Positions 1 through 11,807 of a DNA stretch of 64,000 nt are shown one piece after another; position 1 is the first letter of the stretch; each line of letters starts with the position of its first letter. This DNA is from Symsagittifera roscoffensis (lineage: Eukaryota > Xenacoelomorpha > Acoela > Convolutidae). The stretch spans positions 15,613,789-15,677,788 of the forward strand of contig NC_087062.1 of NCBI RefSeq assembly GCF_963678635.1. Direction: 5' to 3'. The notes under the pieces are model-generated. The model had not been told where the DNA came from. It made no database searches and saw only the letters and a program-made list of their open reading frames with translations. A program made the position numbers and the translations under genes.

Positions 1-2640
1 TTTGATCAAATGAATTTTTTAATACCGCTGAAAAACCAGAAAAAGACCATTTTTGAAACTAGGAGTCATTCACGTTTTTCAATGCTAAATTGGCTTACGA
101 AATAACAAAGCCATGACAAACATTTGTGGTCTTCATACTCAACATTGTAAAACCACTAGTTACACCATAAAAAAATGATGCTCATGCTTTGGGGGGGGGG
201 GGGGGGTTGAAGAGCCTCGGCCGCCCTGAATATTGTTCGTACTCATTACTCGCTGTTTTCATCTTTTTTTTTCTAATTTTCAATGCCTAAAGCGGCGCCC
301 AAAAAACGTTTCAATTTCAGTATAGCCAAGAGATCGTAAGCGACCTTCTTTTTGTTAAAAACGTATCAAAAACTAGTTAAAAATCTAAACCGCAAACTTG
401 AGTTCTTTCAGATAACTTTTAGAAAAATTTGAAAACATTGTCTACAACTTTCTGAATGTCGTGCAAAAATCTCGTGCGAACTGATTCACACTCTCTGGCT
501 TAGAATGAAGGTCATCAACCAATATGTCTCTTTGGAATCGGAATTTTTCGGTTGTTACGAACGGACTTCCTTACGCTTCAGCAAGACTTCTATAGCGTTT
601 GTTCAGCCGCTTATGGCGCTATACCGATACCTCCGACCAATCAAGCCCATAACTGCCACTTTTATTCAGCAGTTCAAGTAAGTACGAAAAACGTGCTCCA
701 TTTCCTACTAGTTGTCTCTTCGATTCTTTCTTTTTCGAAATCCGGTCCCCTCAACAATATCTGCATATATCTCATCATAGTTTTTGCTACTTGAAAACGA
801 CTCATTGCAAAAGCTTGAATTTGATCAACGAGCTTACAGATACATTTTATGAAATATAATCTCACATAAACAGAACTCACAATCTTTGAGAGCATAAGGT
901 GAACATGCAAACACACTGAAAGCATCAGTTTGATTGTATCATCACCCAGACAAGCAGCCGGGATAATTGTTAATTATTACTTCAGCAATATGCTTGGTTG
1001 AAATTAAATACCTCGCCAATACATTTTGAACAACACAACACGCGTTCATTAACATTTTCAGCATTTATGGTGCTCTTCTAACTAATTTGGGCGGAATAAG
1101 TGAGAAAAACTGATTCTCAGAAACCAAGTAGAAACTTCAGTACAGAATGCTCCAAAAGCCATATTACGCTAGTCTCGCGTTATTGATACCATTAAGCATA
1201 TTTGCCGTAATAAGTGCTCGGGAAACTAAGGTTTATCATACACATCATCCAAGAGAAATAATCATTCGTTATCGTGCTTTTAAAATAACTCAGTCATAGA
1301 ATCCTACAGAAAATCAGCTATCTATTTACAATTTCAATTTCACGTTTAATGTAAACCTTAAATTTAAACCGCTTGTTAAATAAACTTAGCGGCAACAAAA
1401 CGATTTTCATATAGAGCACAATTGAACCATGTCTGAAACCTGCGACAGAATACTTGATCGCAATCCATGTCAAATGTAGAGTCAGCATAAAACCCCTTGA
1501 AAAAAATCCGAAAGAAGGTCGAGAATGACACTCAGGCGACGAGCTACAAAAAACAGGTTTATAACAAGGATAACCTTTTGCTGTGCAAGTAACTAAGAAG
1601 ATGTGAACCAGACCGTTTGATTTAAAAAAAAAATCAATTATCTCACAAAAAATTTCAAAAATCAAAAAAATCAATGCACAAGTCAACCAAGTGTTAAACT
1701 AGTTACGTTTATTACCCAAAACTATAAAAAATATACCGAGTCAGCACGATCTTTCAAAATAGAACTATTTTTTTTAAAAATTTTTCAAAATTGATTCGCC
1801 TATCTTTGTTCGTCTTTTCAGTAAGGCGCGATTGAGATAGTTCCAAAACAGCAAAAGTTGAGCACCAATCGAAGTGAGAGTATGGTGTCATTCTGCAAAT
1901 ACATGAGTTGAACAGAAACACAATTTTTCTCGAAGCTGGAGTAACTTTGTAGTTTTTACTTCGAAACTTCGAATCAGGGCTGAAAATGCTGCAGTATGAT
2001 AACATGGTAAAGATTTTCTTAAGGCAGTCAAAATATGAGGCAAAGAAAAGTTAATACACACTTCTTTCCGGTCACTATCAGTGACGCGTTCGTAACAATT
2101 AAGATTTGAACCTTTTTAATGGGAGAAACCACCATTTGAAGAAGATGCAGAATTGACTCGTTGTTGGCTCAGAAACATAGCCAGAAGAGTGTTGGAAAAG
2201 TGTCAAGGAACTTTGAGAAAACTGGATTAACAGATAAGTCTTTCATTCCACAAAGAACTTTGAATATCAAATTATTATTTTTTGAAAAATGCAAATGAAA
2301 TCGAATTTAACCTGAAAAAATTTAGAAATTGAAGGCTAGCATGCTTTGTAAGACTCACTGAAGCGCCAAATAAAGGAGATACAAAACTAAAATGTTCTAT
2401 GATTAGTGGGCCTCAAATAAAGTGACAAAAATTTTTACACTTTCGAACTCAAATAATTCACAGCAAATAAAAGGTGTTGCAGAAACGAAACACTTTGAAA
2501 TCAATTTAAACAAATATTTTTTGAAAGTATTCAGCAAGTAAATAATGGGGTTTTCGAATAATGTTTTGAACGTTGTTTTGTGAAATCTGTAGATTTTCTG
2601 AGTGAATATTTTTGCTCATATATGCAAACAAACGCTCAAA
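1..2640. other. Intergenic stretch without recognisable gene
   Basis: No open frame here looks coding on either strand; the longest are AT-rich and low in complexity. A run of 16 G lies at 191-206, the longest G homopolymer seen in the window. A short GC-richer stretch near 560-680 ends in a donor-like GTAAGT but has no convincing acceptor or protein match. Confidence 0.6.
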
Positions 2641-2653
2641 CAATTGATTACAC

Positions 2654-2717
2654 CGAGGAGAAGCGGAGCTTCGCACCACTTGCAAAACCAGACAAACAAA
2701 GCACTGCAAGCAAGCAA
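2654..2717 (+). repeat. Dispersed short hairpin repeat, copy 1
   Basis: Contains the self-complementary core GAAGCGGAGCTTC followed by GCACCACTTGC. Near-copies of the same core lie at 27877, 29721, 34286 and 51548, all on the plus strand. It is probably the end of a short interspersed element or MITE. Confidence 0.5.
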
Positions 2718-2851
2718 ACGAAACAACAATCCACAATTGAACCAATTTCTCGATTAATGTTCAATGAGGAAACGAAATTCAGCAAAACAATTGCCGGCGT
2801 TACAAAAGTATTCAGAAGTCAAGCTTATCCAGTGGCAGGTATGCCGGCCTG

Positions 2852-3187
2852 TGTTGAGGCGACTTTTGGTACCTCATTTAGTTCATTGTCTTTTGCAGCC
2901 ATGCAGCTGATTTATATACCAGTTGTGTTCAAGGTCACCGGCTTGGCCTTATCGAGTGACACACTGCGTGTGATCAGCCTTATCGAGTGACACACTGCGT
3001 GTGATCACTCTTATGCTTAGATACATCGTTTGCTAGATGAAAACTTATTCAAACCTTCTATTACTGTTTCTCTTAGTCAGAGCTTGATTAACAAATATCT
3101 AAATTGAAATCAAGAATCAAACAACTAATCAAGCAATTCAATATTACGAACAACCAAGTTTTGTCCTTTAAATCTCGGCAAATGTCA
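2852..3187 (+). repeat. 5' LTR of the Ty3/gypsy element
   Basis: Matches 9542-9876 with about nine differences. It begins TGTTGAGGCG and ends AAATGTCA. It contains a TATA-like TTTATATACC near 2911 and a duplicated block of about 36 bp with the palindromic core CACACTGCGTGTG (around 2955-3005), which is conserved in both LTRs. Confidence 0.93.
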
Positions 3188-4553
3188 TGGCGCAGCCAGC
3201 AGTTCCTGTGAATGAAGACAGGACTGACCTGTTAGGTTTCCTCTTTTTTGCGCAAAACCTTCGATCAACCCGCCGTTCCTTTGGGAATCTTGGATTGGAC
3301 AATTCTTCCTGGCAGTTGGGCTGAAAGATAATATAAATCCTCAGGATTTATTAATAAAACCCGCGGAGGTCATTGACGAACCTCCTCCGAGAGCTGAGAC
3401 TGTAGGTGCAACGGAAGACGCTGCGGAGGCCAATGCCCGAGTCCTCAGAGATCAGGCAGCAGTTCGTCGAGTTTATGTGTTGAATATTGAGTGCAGACGG
3501 AAAGGTCCTAGGATAGGCCTGAACTGGTTTTATCACGAAGCCGAGGCCCGACTGAAGTCACGATTGTTTTTCGCTTTGGGAAACGAAGGGAAACGACGTT
3601 TCGCAGACTCCTATCCGCATAAGGACATTAGTGTTACCCCTTTTCGTGACTTACATAATGCTTGCGAAACACTATTCAAGATAGAACGCGATTATACTGT
3701 TGAGCGTATTAAACTGTATAACACTATCTTCATGTTGGAAAACCATACTTTTTCTTCATTTTACGCTCGCCGCAGTGCTCAGATAGCCTTGTGTAATTGG
3801 CCCTATGCTCAAGAGAGGGATACTCTGAAAGATCTTTTCATAGACCGAATCCGTGATGTGGATGTTCAACAGCAATTGATTAAGGCAAGAGTAGACTTGG
3901 ATGATACTTTTAAACTCGCTTTGGAGTGTGAAAAGGGGGCTAGCACGTCGGCTCAGTTTCAAAAACTACTCCCACACAACCAGTTTTCCAGCATTATAAA
4001 GGTTAAACAAGAGCCCACTTTCTCAATACAGTCGTCTAGAGGAAAACGGAATACTCCTCAGAACCAATCCAATCGACCATACACACAAAGTAACAAAGGC
4101 AACAAAGCATGCTATTTCAGTGGTAACTCTTTTAGCCCGGAACACAGAAGGTCGTGTCCAGCTCGAGAGGTTACATGTAACCTTTGCGAGAAACGAGGCC
4201 ACTTTGCCAAATGTTGCAACTCATCAAGACGGCGTGTTAACTTGGTTGATGATAGTGAGGAAGCGACAGACCCCTTAATCGATTGTAACTTCATATATGC
4301 CGATTATGATAGTGAACCGGAATACAGTGTGCTGCAGCTAGAAAGTGCTGTCAGGGTAGATAGTATTGAGCTCCTCAAGTCAAACAAAGGGAAACCGAGA
4401 AGCCTTAGTATCCAGCTGCGTACGGGGTCGAGTTTCTTCTATTCGACTGTCGACACTGGAAGTCCGGTCTCGTTCCTCAATAAACGGACTTGCGATTTAA
4501 TACTACAACGTAACCCGTCCTTCAATTCCGAGATATTGCACGATACCCTATAG
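3187..4553 (+). pseudogene. gag: gag with start of protease, frameshifted
   Basis: Encodes the capsid/nucleocapsid precursor. A frame opens at an ATG at 3187 and closes at a TGA at 3320-3322. The main Gag frame is open from 3228 to 4553, so a one-base indel between 3228 and 3322 would explain the break. The main frame (358 residues counted from 3477) has a basic Gln/Asn-rich stretch, then a CCHC knuckle of the form CNLCEKRGHFAKC near 4168-4206, and near its end an aspartic protease motif VDTGSPVSF near 4447. The protease sequence continues in another frame after the TAG at 4551, so the domain is split. Gag with one full and one degenerate knuckle is typical of Ty3/gypsy elements. The upstream start is uncertain because of the frameshift. 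Confidence 0.82.
3188..3202 (+). other. Probable primer-binding site
   Basis: TGGCGCAGCCAGCAG starts directly after the terminal CA of the 5' LTR. TGG is the complement of the tRNA CCA end, as expected for a tRNA-primed LTR element. The tRNA species was not identified. The same bases overlap the possible gag ATG at 3187. Confidence 0.6.
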
Positions 4554-7500
4554 ATACTCTGTATGTCGATTATAATAAAAAACCCATTCGTCTTCTCGGC
4601 TCAGTTTGCCTACCGATCTCGTCTAGTGGTTGGAAAGTAGAGGAGGCTTGTTTCCGAGAACCGAACACGAAATCTGTTGGGTTAAGACCTGCAAGATCAA
4701 TTGGGTGTGGTGACTACCCAACTGAGGGCAGAACACGTTCAGCAGCTTGAAGTTAAGGATCAAGATCCGACCTCCGACTATTGGAGTTCCTTCTTCGCCA
4801 AGAAATATGCATGTGTTTAGTCGATTAGGAAGATCCAAAAACCACAAAGTGTTTATCAATTTTAAGTATCCTCTGGTACCGCGTCATGTTAAAGGACGTA
4901 AAGTTCCGATTCATATCCAGGATAGAGTCGCTAATGAGATTAAACAATTGGTGAGACAAGGTCACATTGAGAAACTGGATAAATGTAGGACCGATTATTT
5001 CATAGCACCTATTGTACTGACAGCCAAGAAGGACGGCTCGATAAAACTTGCCTTAAATGCTAAGCCGATGAATGCGCAGATTTGGAAGAATAAATACCAG
5101 ATGCCAAATATTCATGAGCTTATTGATTCGGCGGCTCAAATAATCACCAAAGACGTACCTGGCAAAGTTTGGTTTACCTCATTAGACTTGAAATATGCTT
5201 TCAGCCAGTTACCATTGTCGTCAGTTACCAGTAGCCATTGTAATTTCAATATCTTGTGTGGGGATGCTACGGGAACCTATCGGTTTAAGACGGGGTTCTA
5301 TGGATTGACTCACATGCCGACCGAGTTTCAGAAGGCGATGGATTGTACCTTACAAGGACTGGAAAGTGTAATCTGTTACTTGGACGACATTCTAGTAGTC
5401 ACGAAGGGAGATGTCCAAGAACATAATAATTTGGTCGAGAAAGTGATGCAGCGGCTCGATACAGAAGGCTGGGCATTGAGGTTTAGTAAGTGAGAATTCT
5501 CAGTAAACCAATTAACTTGGTTAGGTTACGTTATAAATGAGAACGGGTACTCTCCAAAATTTTCAAAGATTGACACGATTCAATCACTTAAGCCCCCCAG
5601 AAACAGCTCGTTTATGGGAACGTTAAATCATCTACAACGATTTATACCTGACCTACATACTTATACAGTTCATTTTCGAGAATCTTTAAAGGCATGTAAC
5701 AAACAGTCTTTTCGATGGGGGGAGGAACAAGATAACGCCTTGAAGAGTATCATAAATCTGGTGGCTAAAATTCCCAATTTATTCCACTATGACTCTTCAA
5801 AAAAAACCTCGTGTAAAATGTGACGCTAGTCATAACGGGTTAGGAGCATGTCTGGAACAGGAGATCGAGCCGGGAGTTTGGGCTCCAACTGCGTTTGCCT
5901 CGCGTTTTCTCAATAATGCTGAAACGAAGTATAGTACGAATGAACTCGAGTTGTTGGCGATCGTTTGGGCGTGCGAACATTTTCGTACGTACTTGTTGGG
6001 CAATCGTTTTCAAGTATTAACCGACCACAAAGCTATTACTTCGGCACTGAGTGAAAACTATAATAACAAGTCCTATCAGTCGCGCCTTTCGCGTTGGGCG
6101 GACCGGTTATTACCGTTTGATTTTGAAGTTATTCATGTCCCAGGGGTTACGTTAGGCATTGTGGACTATTTGTCTCGTTATCCAACATTTACAGCTCCAG
6201 CACCAACAATTTATAATGAACTTTTTGTTGTAAAGTCTATTGAGGCTTTTAATTTGGCCTTGTCATTTATTAATTCATTCAATGTGGTTTATTCGGACAA
6301 AAAATTATGTTCCCCGTCGCAAGAGGGCGTTGTGCCTCTAACTCGGAAATCAAATTGCTCTTTCGACCAATCAAATCACGTTATGCAAATTCGCGCATTC
6401 AGTCTCTCACCGAGTGAGGGCGTCGAGCTATGCTGTTCCAGCGTTGACCAATCAGAAACCGGTATGCTAATTAATAATTGTAGACCGGCTTCGCTTGCTT
6501 TGAATCATTGTCTCCGACCTGAATTGTTAAAAGATACTCGCAACTCTTTCTTCTCATCTTTATTTCATTCACTAAACTCATCTCATAACTTTAACATGAA
6601 TCCCTCTCACTCTACTGTACTACCAGATACCGCTCCTCAACATACTGGCGACGAATCACCTTCTCAACAAGCTCATCCTACTGACTTACAACCATGGCAC
6701 AACTCGACGGCGGAACAAGCAGACCTCCTCTCATTTGTGAAAAATTTCACTTTGAGTTCCCCGAGCTTTAGACAGCCGAGCCCACGCCCTACAGTGAGAT
6801 CTCGTCAAGTAGGACGAATCTCTCGCCTGGATCAGGTGCGCCAACATAATCGGACCAGAGAGCGTGCGGCGAAGACTCGATTTGTTGCTGCCAGGACTGC
6901 CTCAAGAAAGGAGGGACACAGCCAACTATTGGAGGCCATGAGGAGGTGCCGATTATCAAGACCGGGGAAAATCCAAACTGCTGCTAAAGTTGGCGTGTTT
7001 GCTATCAACGGTGGAAAACCTATCCTCTCAAAGTCCAAGAAAGAAATGGTGGGACTACCAGGGTTGTTCGACGCCGATCTCTTGGCTGAGCTCACGGAGG
7101 AAGATCGATTTCTGGGCCCGATGAAACGGGCTATTATCAACAAGGACGTTACTAGTTTCAATAAACTCGGAGCCTACATGGCTCAGTTTTGGCCCAAGGC
7201 AGTGGTTGTCAATAATTGTGTGATAATTGACAATAAACTGGCCATTCCAGAAGTTTTGAGGCAAGCTGTCCTCGCCCGCCTTCATCGGTCACATCCTGGA
7301 CAAGAGGCCATGATGTCAGCCTCAGAGTACATTTGGTGGCCGTTCTTAAACCGACAGATTGTCGATACCTACGAGAAGTGCCGCGAATGCACATTGTATG
7401 GTAAGAACCTAAAGCCTGTTAAAACTTTTCATACCGCTCAATCTTTACCTCAGTTGACGGGGCCAAATCAGGAATTGCAGTTAGATTTTGCTGGTCCTAT

Positions 7501-8191
7501 TTTGGATGACAAAGGTGTGAAGATATTCCTCTTAGTAGCTATTCATCGCTTCTCGAAATTTCCTTCCGTACTTATTACGGAAACCACTGGGGCTAAAAAG
7601 GTTACAAAATTTCTTGAATCTTATATCCGAATTCATGGTTTACCTCATTCTATCAGGACTGATCATGGTTCTGGGTTTAAAAACGACTTAGTGCAACAAT
7701 TTTGTTCTAGTAGAGGTATTAAACATATCCTTTCTCCCGTTGGAGACCATCGAGGCTCTGGTCTCGTTGAACGTACGATACAGACTATAAAACGCAAGTT
7801 GGGCACGGAGCAACTTGATCCTAATTTTGGTAATTTTAAAGAGGTACTCCATCGAATAATAGAAGAAATTCGTAAGAGTAATCATTCTACACTTAAGAAG
7901 TCGCCTTTTGAATTGCATTTCGGACGTTAGCCCAATACTGAATCGTCACAAGCTTTTCATAATATAGTTCATTCTGATACTTCAGCACAAAGAATTGAGC
8001 GCAACCTCTTAACGCCGGATCAAATTGCTAGCCGGGACTACAGTCGTGATCGTGCCAAGGTGGTGCCAAGAGGCAGCCTCAGTCCTCAGATTGCCCCGCG
8101 TTTCAACCCCATGTTCTCACTGGAGGGAAATATTGCTGAGAGTGAGCCTTACAAAGCGCTAGCGGATCTTGCTCGGGCGGCTAACAATTGA
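4554..8191 (+). pseudogene. pol: pol: reverse transcriptase, RNase H, integrase (broken)
   Basis: The RT part is open from 4747 to a TGA at 5491-5493, with LDLKYAF near 5182 and the catalytic YLDD at 5377-5388. The same frame reopens after the TGA (connection region 5494-5823). At a run of eight A (5799-5806) the frame changes into the long ORF 5789-7930. That ORF begins with the RNase H motif CDASHNGLGA and contains TDHKAI, then a His/Cys zinc-binding region (7270-7395, two His and the pair KCREC). The integrase triad follows: Asp in LDFAGP near 7482, Asp in RTDHGSG near 7657, Glu in GLVERTIQT near 7768. A TAG at 7928-7930 interrupts it, but the frame stays open to a TGA at 8189-8191. Two stops and one frameshift make it a pseudogene, although all catalytic motifs are present. 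Confidence 0.88.
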
Positions 8192-9359
8192 ACACAGCAT
8201 AAGAGAAACCTTCCGCCGGATGGGGGAAAGCGGGTTCTTCAAGAGCTGTCGAGTCGCCATTCCGATTTGGCTCATTCACCAAAAACAGGCCTCTCTCGCA
8301 AAACACTCTGCTTTGCTGAAGATCGTTCAACTACTACGCCTCCGGGGGCTCAGGATAATGTTCGTCGTTTACCGACCCTACAACCCCGTCGACAGTCCAA
8401 AACAAGTAAATTGGAAACTCTTCTTTTATCCGATCCTAGCCGCGTGAGAGTGTTTCGGAAAGTTATAGACCGTCAGTCTGATAAACCTCTTTTTAAGCTT
8501 GCGAAATTCAAAATTACTCGCATCACCGATCACACTTATGTTACTGACAAGGGAAAAGTTTATCGGAAAAACCATGTTTGTCTTAAGCCTAACTTCAGTA
8601 ATAACTTTTCAGCAACCCACAGCACACTAGGTGATCGCCTCCAAACATCAGGACCATCTTCACGAAGTGGGGGGGAAAAAGCCAGTTACCCGTTCGTCTC
8701 ATCCGACACTGCTTGAGAAACGTCCAGATGACACTAGTGTGTCACAACCGATGGTGGTGGATCTTACTAATGATTCGTCTAGTGAGGGTCCCTCTGGCCA
8801 GAACACTTTGCAGGCGATTCGGGAATCTACCCCAATGGAGAAGCGACCACGGTTACATGACGATTTACTGCCAGTCACGTTTGGTGACTCATCTTTCACT
8901 CTGGGCCAGTCTCCAATGGATACTTTTGTCTCTCTATCGCCCATCACTCAGTCCGTTGACCCTGCAGCCACGATTGCAGTTTCACAGCATCTTTCACCCG
9001 ACGACGTCGTTCCTGAGGGTCCAGTTCAAACCGCACAAAGTGCATATACAGAATCATATTCGTCGTATCCATCTCTTTCTCTCCCAGCTCAACCTGTAGT
9101 GGATGATTCGGAGGCTATAAAGACCTCATCTCGTAGTAAGAAGGCTACGAAATTCTTCGGCGACCCATTACGACACTCCGTCAAAACGGTGGAAGAAGAC
9201 ACGTTACTGGAGGAAGAGGCTGGCGACTTACCCTCTCAGAGTGTTTTACCGTCCTCGCAGTCACCTAAACGGCGGCCACTCATTCGGGACCGTTCTCACC
9301 TGGCTTCGCCGGAGGCGCCATTCTCCTCCTCATTTGATAAAACTCAAGACGGAAATTGA
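8192..9359 (+). pseudogene. C-terminal tail of gypsy pol, with SUMO-interaction-like motif
   Basis: The region continues pol in other frames: open to 8716 (149 residues counted from 8267), then 8631-9359 (242 residues). The switch falls near a G run at 8669-8675. The first part has the conserved integrase C-terminal pattern (FKITRITDHTYVTDKGKVY near 8500-8560). The second part is Ser/Thr/Pro-rich, polar and of low conservation. It contains VVDLTNDSSSE at 8754-8786, a hydrophobic core followed by acidic and Ser residues. That is the typical layout of a SUMO-interacting motif, but function is inferred only. The tail ends 182 bp before the 3' LTR. Confidence 0.65.
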
Positions 9360-9541
9360 TTGTTGTTGAGAAATCACTTTCAAAACTTTTACAAAACTTC
9401 CTTATGTAATCATTATTTCATCACCATGCATTTTTGCGGGATAGGGGCGCTATCTATATAATGCTATAGGGGTGCAGTTTGTTTATTTAAAGAAAAAAAT
9501 TTGGGTGTTCCAAAAAAAATTTTTCCCTTCCGCAGGGAATG
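9360..9541 (+). other. Non-coding spacer before the 3' LTR
   Basis: Ends in CGCAGGGAATG directly before the 3' LTR; this is a poor polypurine tract. A more purine-rich AAGAAAAAAA lies near 9490. The true priming site for plus-strand synthesis is not clear. Confidence 0.4.
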
Positions 9542-9876
9542 TGATGAGGCGACTTTTGGTACCTCATTTAATTCATTGTCTTTTGCAGCCATGCAGCTGA
9601 TTTATATACCAGTTGTGTTCAAGGTCACCGGCTTGGCCTTATCGAGTGACACACTGCGTGTGATCAGCCTTATCGAGTGACACACTGCGTGTGATCACTC
9701 TTATGCTTAGATACATCGTTTGCTAGATGTAAATTTATTCAAACCTTCTATTACTGTTTCTCTTAGTCAGAGCTTGCTAACAAATATCTAAATTGAAATC
9801 AAAAATCAAACAACTAATCACGCAATTCAATATTACGAACAACCAAGTTTTGTCCTTTAAATCTCGGCAAATGTCA
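9542..9876 (+). repeat. 3' LTR of the Ty3/gypsy element
   Basis: Direct copy of 2852-3187. Differences are mostly single substitutions plus a two-base length change in AGCTTGATTAAC versus AGCTTGCTAAC. The internal palindromic duplication is retained unchanged. Confidence 0.93.
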
Positions 9877-10332
9877 CGGCGAAACTTGGTTACTTTTCCG
9901 TTGAGCGGAAAAACTGAGACTTTTGTTATCCAGTGGCGCTATTTGTTGATAAGTGAGACTATTTTTGTTGGTAAGTGGTTCAGAACTTCGTCTGCACTTG
10001 GTCTTTCTTTTCTGTGTCCGTCTGTACTTTGTCTAGTCTGATCAGTTGTTTACCCACTTTTACGTCCACTGTTTTCCGCTGGTCTTTTCCAGCCTGCTGA
10101 TCAACTTATGAACTACTGAACAACTTAACCTCTTCCATTAACAATTTCGTAACGCGATTCGTTCATCGGTTCATCGCGTACTTCAAAAAAACAAGCAACT
10201 GTATAGCATTTCAATTTAATTAAATACGCTTTGACTCCCCCAAGTTGAAATGAAATCTACCAAACAAGGACTACTAGCGATCATTCGCTACAATATCGAG
10301 GTGGGTATTCACAAGTACCAAAACGATAAATC
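9877..10332. other. No gene seen
   Basis: Downstream flank of the gypsy element. Short open frames only; no recognised protein. Confidence 0.5.
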
Positions 10333-10715
10333 AGTCCCATTTGTACCAAAATAAAAAATCAATCGCGTTAGTACCAAAAAAAATTCAATTGGTCTAAGAC
10401 TACTCAGCCGACTATTTTAAGCTCTTGGTTTAAGGTCGCCGGTGGCACGTATGCCGGCCAAAACTTAGACGTTTTGTAACCGGCTCTTATTTTCGTATAG
10501 AGTCCTACCCTCTGTTGACAAGCTCGCAAGACGTTGGCGCGACTGCGGCGCTCACTATTCTGCTGTTTAATTTTCTTCTCTTTGAATAGTAGAAAACTAA
10601 TGTAATAACTCGTTGGTTCACAATTCGACCAATCAGAGAACGAGACGAATAATTTTGGAACGAATGGGACCGATTTTTCATTTTGGTACAAATGAACCTT
10701 GGTACAAATGGGACT
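10333..10715. mobile_element. Inverted-repeat element of 383 bp (MITE-like)
   Basis: The left end reads AGTCCCATTTGTACC and the right end is its exact reverse complement GGTACAAATGGGACT. The repeats continue less perfectly inward, each arm having a second TTTGTACC- or TAGTACC-type block. The inside is GC-richer than the surroundings and has no coding frame. The target duplication is not clear (TC on both sides at most). Confidence 0.65.
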
Positions 10716-10783
10716 TCACCAATATCGATCAAGTGGTCAGCCTGCTCACAACACAACAAAACAACAACAAAATCAGCTCAGAC

Positions 10784-10957
10784 ATCGGTGTGGCCGCTAA
10801 CGATCTTTCATAATGGCTGGTAACCGTTCTGGCATCGCTATCTCTGCTCTTAATCGTTCATAATGGCTTGTAGACGCAACAGGCATCGGTGTGGCCGCTA
10901 AAGCTTGTTGATAATGGATGGTAACCTTTCGGGCATCGCTATGGCTGCTCAAATTGT
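10784..10957 (+). repeat. Minisatellite, period about 50 bp, 3.5 copies
   Basis: Units begin GCATCGGTGTGGCCGCTAA or the variant GCATCGCTATCTCTGCT and alternate between these two forms. Each unit has TCATAATGG or TGATAATGG in the middle. The period is close to 51, so one frame stays in register, but stops in every unit argue against coding. Confidence 0.65.
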
Positions 10958-11807
10958 AGCTGCAAGAAAGAACCGTGAAATTGGCATTTTAAACGGGTTC
11001 GTGCAGCTTCTGTTTGTGGAATCATTAGTAAGAATTGCTGCTGTTTTTTTTGCGTGGTGGTGTTGGTGTCGGTAAACCTCATCTAATCAAAACAATCGCA
11101 CGCACCACGCTTCAAAAAAGCCATGTGCTTTCACAAACATAGCAATTGAAATGTTTGAAAGGGATATAAAAAAAAACATTTATCACGGCCTCTCAAGTCC
11201 ATTATTGGGAAATTGTTCTAAATGGTTGCCTGTATCAACGGTCACCAGTAAGGGTAAATCAAATTTAAACAAAAGCAAGAATGAATTAACGCAAGTTAAG
11301 ATTTTGTTGAACTTATTCAAAATGTTCGAATGAAACGAAATAGTTCACCGAGTACCCGTTAAGTATGAAGACCAAATATGCTTGCCATGGCCAAAAAATC
11401 TTCAAGTATTGTGTAAAAATTGCGGTTGGGGAGCAGGACGAGTTTAAATTTTAACCACATCAATCTTGTGTCAAGTTCCGTGTTCGTAATGAAGAAATTT
11501 AACCCATATCGAATTTAATTCTAATCATGTCAATCTCGCTTGTTTTTATTGAAGAAATCTAATCCGTATCGATTTTAATTTTAAATCACATCAACTCTAA
11601 ACATCTCCTTTTTATCAATATCACTTTCATATCAAGAAAATCGTGGGACTTTGACTGAAATATGCGATGAATGTACTCCTGACTATAACCTCTGTTACAA
11701 TGAAACTTTCGATCTTTGATTTTCTAGAATGAAAGAAAAGAAGGCTTCTCAAAAGTGGGTTATCTATTTTTGATTGAATGTCGAAAGTCCCCAAAAACGG
11801 GGGCCTG
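10958..11807. other. No gene seen
   Basis: AT-rich sequence with only short, low-complexity open frames. Confidence 0.5.

Larger units (their letters stand above)
2852..9876 (+). mobile_element. Ty3/gypsy-type LTR retrotransposon, nearly full length, coding region broken
   Basis: The element is bounded by two direct LTRs (2852-3187 and 9542-9876) that both begin TG and end CA. Between them, in order, are a primer-binding-like site, a Gag with a CCHC knuckle, an aspartic protease, reverse transcriptase, RNase H and integrase, followed by a long non-conserved C-terminal tail. The order RT-RNaseH-IN and the LTR structure place it in the Ty3/gypsy group. The LTRs differ at only about nine positions by eye, which suggests a young insertion. 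Despite that, gag and pol contain at least two in-frame stops (5491, 7928) and several frame changes, so this copy is unlikely to be autonomous. No envelope-like ORF is seen. No clear target-site duplication flanks the element: 5' flank GCCTG, 3' flank CGGCG. Confidence 0.93.

Noticed and set aside
552-794. GC-richer open frame ending near a GTAAGT, possible exon
   Set aside because: No acceptor with matching phase, no recognised protein and no neighbouring exon.
1318-1686. 122-codon minus frame
   Set aside because: Hydrophobic AT-driven composition, no motif, no splice or promoter context.
5799-5806. Programmed frameshift site in pol
   Set aside because: The A run lies inside the RT/RNase H connection, not at a gag-pol border, and other unrelated breaks exist; mutation or a homopolymer sequencing error is simpler.
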